This document shows, in pieces, positions 63,189-64,000 of a DNA stretch of 64,000 nt. A program made the position numbers and the translations under genes. Every line of letters starts with the position of its first letter. The stretch's first letter is position 1. Under the pieces are notes generated by a model that was not told the origin of the DNA, ran no database searches, and was given only the letters and a program-made list of their open reading frames with translations. Origin of the DNA: an uncultured Tateyamaria sp. (GTDB taxonomy: Bacteria; Pseudomonadota; Alphaproteobacteria; Rhodobacterales; Rhodobacteraceae); assembly GCF_947487805.1 (NCBI RefSeq), contig NZ_CANKXW010000006.1, forward strand, positions 159,610 through 223,609, read 5' to 3'.

Positions 63189-63848
63189 ATGTCAGCCCAA
63201 AACATAATCCGGTGTCCTGCCTTGCTCAATGCATCATCAGCCCCTGTTCAGCCGCCTGCAGAGAGCGACGAACCCGTGCAGGCCGTCGTCGAGGCGCTGG
63301 AGGATGCGACCGAGGCGAACTCGGTCTGTCTGAGCGAGATCGTCGGAGAATTCGGCACCGCATCCTTTCCGCCCATCCTGCTGGCTGTCTCCGTTTTGCT
63401 CATTTCACCGCTCAGCGGGGTCCCGCTCTTTTCAAGCATTGTCGGTATGACGATTTTCCTGATCGCGGTACAAGGCATGATCGGTCGGGACAGGATCTGG
63501 CTGCCGCAACGCCTCGCAAACTGGCGGATCGACACCCGGCGGTCGGACAGGTTCCTGACACGCATCCGCAAGGTCGCCACGTGGCTTGACCGCGGAACCA
63601 CCTTTCGATGGACCGCTCTGGTCTCGCCCCCGGCATCGCGGGTGATTTACGGGATCTGCGCGCTGTGCGGCCTGTGCCTTCCACTGCTCGAAGTGGTGCC
63701 CCTGTCGTCCAGCCTTGTGGGTGTGACCGTGGCGCTGATGTCCATTGGTCTGCTGGCCCGCGACGGGCTGGTCGCGGTGCTGGGCCTGATCGCGCTCGGC
63801 TGTGCCGCGACCATCCCGATCCTGGCCTACACCGCCATGCTGGGATGA
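63189..63848 (+). CDS. ExoD-family exopolysaccharide synthesis protein
   Basis: A 219-residue membrane protein. SVCLSEIVGEFGTASFPPIL is the ExoD start; LLISPLSGVPLFSSIVGMTI, LCLPLLEVVPLSSSLVGVTV and a last pair of helices make about five spans. ExoD is needed for exopolysaccharide and nodule invasion in Rhizobium; the mechanism is unknown. Start chosen at MSAQNIIRC (63189). A GGAAA-N17-CGTT near-match at 63157-63182 could be a stress promoter. Confidence 0.88.
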   Translation: MSAQNIIRCPALLNASSAPVQPPAESDEPVQAVVEALEDATEANSVCLSEIVGEFGTASFPPILLAVSVLLISPLSGVPLFSSIVGMTIFLIAVQGMIGRDRIWLPQRLANWRIDTRRSDRFLTRIRKVATWLDRGTTFRWTALVSPPASRVIYGICALCGLCLPLLEVVPLSSSLVGVTVALMSIGLLARDGLVAVLGLIALGCAATIPILAYTAMLG

Positions 63849-64000
63849 TCGTGCATATCGACAAAAAAATATGCACTACGTTGCAACCTTTCCGCGCGCG
63901 GCACGTTGAATAACCAGACAACATGGGGTCGAGTCCGGCTGAGTGCAGAATAGGGCGCTAAGGGTTTTTAGCCCGGATTGCCAGCATAATGACCCTTCGC
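63849..64000. other. Right-edge non-coding stretch
   Basis: A 152-base tail after exoD. It is AT-richer than its surroundings, and I see no frame with a family match or a clear regulatory element. Confidence 0.4.

Overview
The window is about 64 kb of GC-rich DNA from an aerobic anoxygenic phototroph of the Roseobacter group (Alphaproteobacteria, Rhodobacterales). The evidence is the spheroidenone-type carotenoid genes (crtA, crtC, crtD, crtE, crtF, crtI, crtB), the order crtEF-bchCXYZ-pufQBALMC, tspO behind crtIB, a tetraheme pufC instead of pufX, and a PhyR-NepR-EcfG stress module. A DnaA-like replication initiator with parAB opens the window. The photosynthesis cluster therefore probably lies on a plasmid or chromid, as is known for Roseobacter litoralis and Sulfitobacter guttiformis.

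Layout. 1-3.6 kb: replication and partition module (rep on the minus strand, origin region with a DnaA box, then parA-parB). A 16-bp palindrome, TGTCCCCGCGGGGACA, is repeated about a dozen times between 1.1 and 5.7 kb and nowhere else. It looks like a dispersed centromere (parS-like) array, and it runs into the reading frames of parA, bchO and bchD. 3.7-8.0 kb, minus: crtA-bchI-bchD-bchO. 8.1-11.1 kb, plus: crtI-crtB-tspO. 11.3-13.7 kb, minus: crtD-crtC. 13.8-25.1 kb, plus: the superoperon crtE-crtF-bchC-bchX-small orf-bchY-bchZ-pufQ-B-A-L-M-C, followed by dxs. Three promoter regions (crtA/crtI, crtD/crtE, bchC) each carry a pair of TGT-N12-ACA sites, the PpsR/CrtJ repressor signature. The other half of a normal cluster (puhA, bchFNBHLM, bchG, bchP, ppsR) is not in the window.

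27.3-54 kb is general metabolism: a TPR protein, a hydrolase and a P1 peptidase; an orphan protein with a PD-(D/E)XK-like motif; a long overlapping minus-strand operon (peptide-type ABC permeases and ATPase, aldehyde dehydrogenase, acetyltransferase, two short-chain dehydrogenases) with its TetR regulator; a histone-deacetylase-like hydrolase; a detached solute-binding protein; an Hsp70-like protein; a cupredoxin plus DUF4142 pair; an M20 peptidase; a persulfide-dioxygenase-like hydrolase plus rhodanese pair; and a LysR regulator divergent from a royal-jelly-like protein operon.

54-64 kb is a stress island. It holds a Crp/Fnr regulator, DUF883-like and DUF1328 membrane proteins, an acetolactate-synthase-like enzyme, Dps, the complete general stress response core (phyR divergent from nepR-ecfG-histidine kinase), a phospholipase-D-like protein fused by overlap to that operon, CsbD and ExoD. 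Matches to the EcfG promoter (GGAAC-N16/17-CGTT) stand before several of these genes, which makes the region a self-contained regulon. No tRNA, rRNA, CRISPR array or intact insertion sequence was seen.
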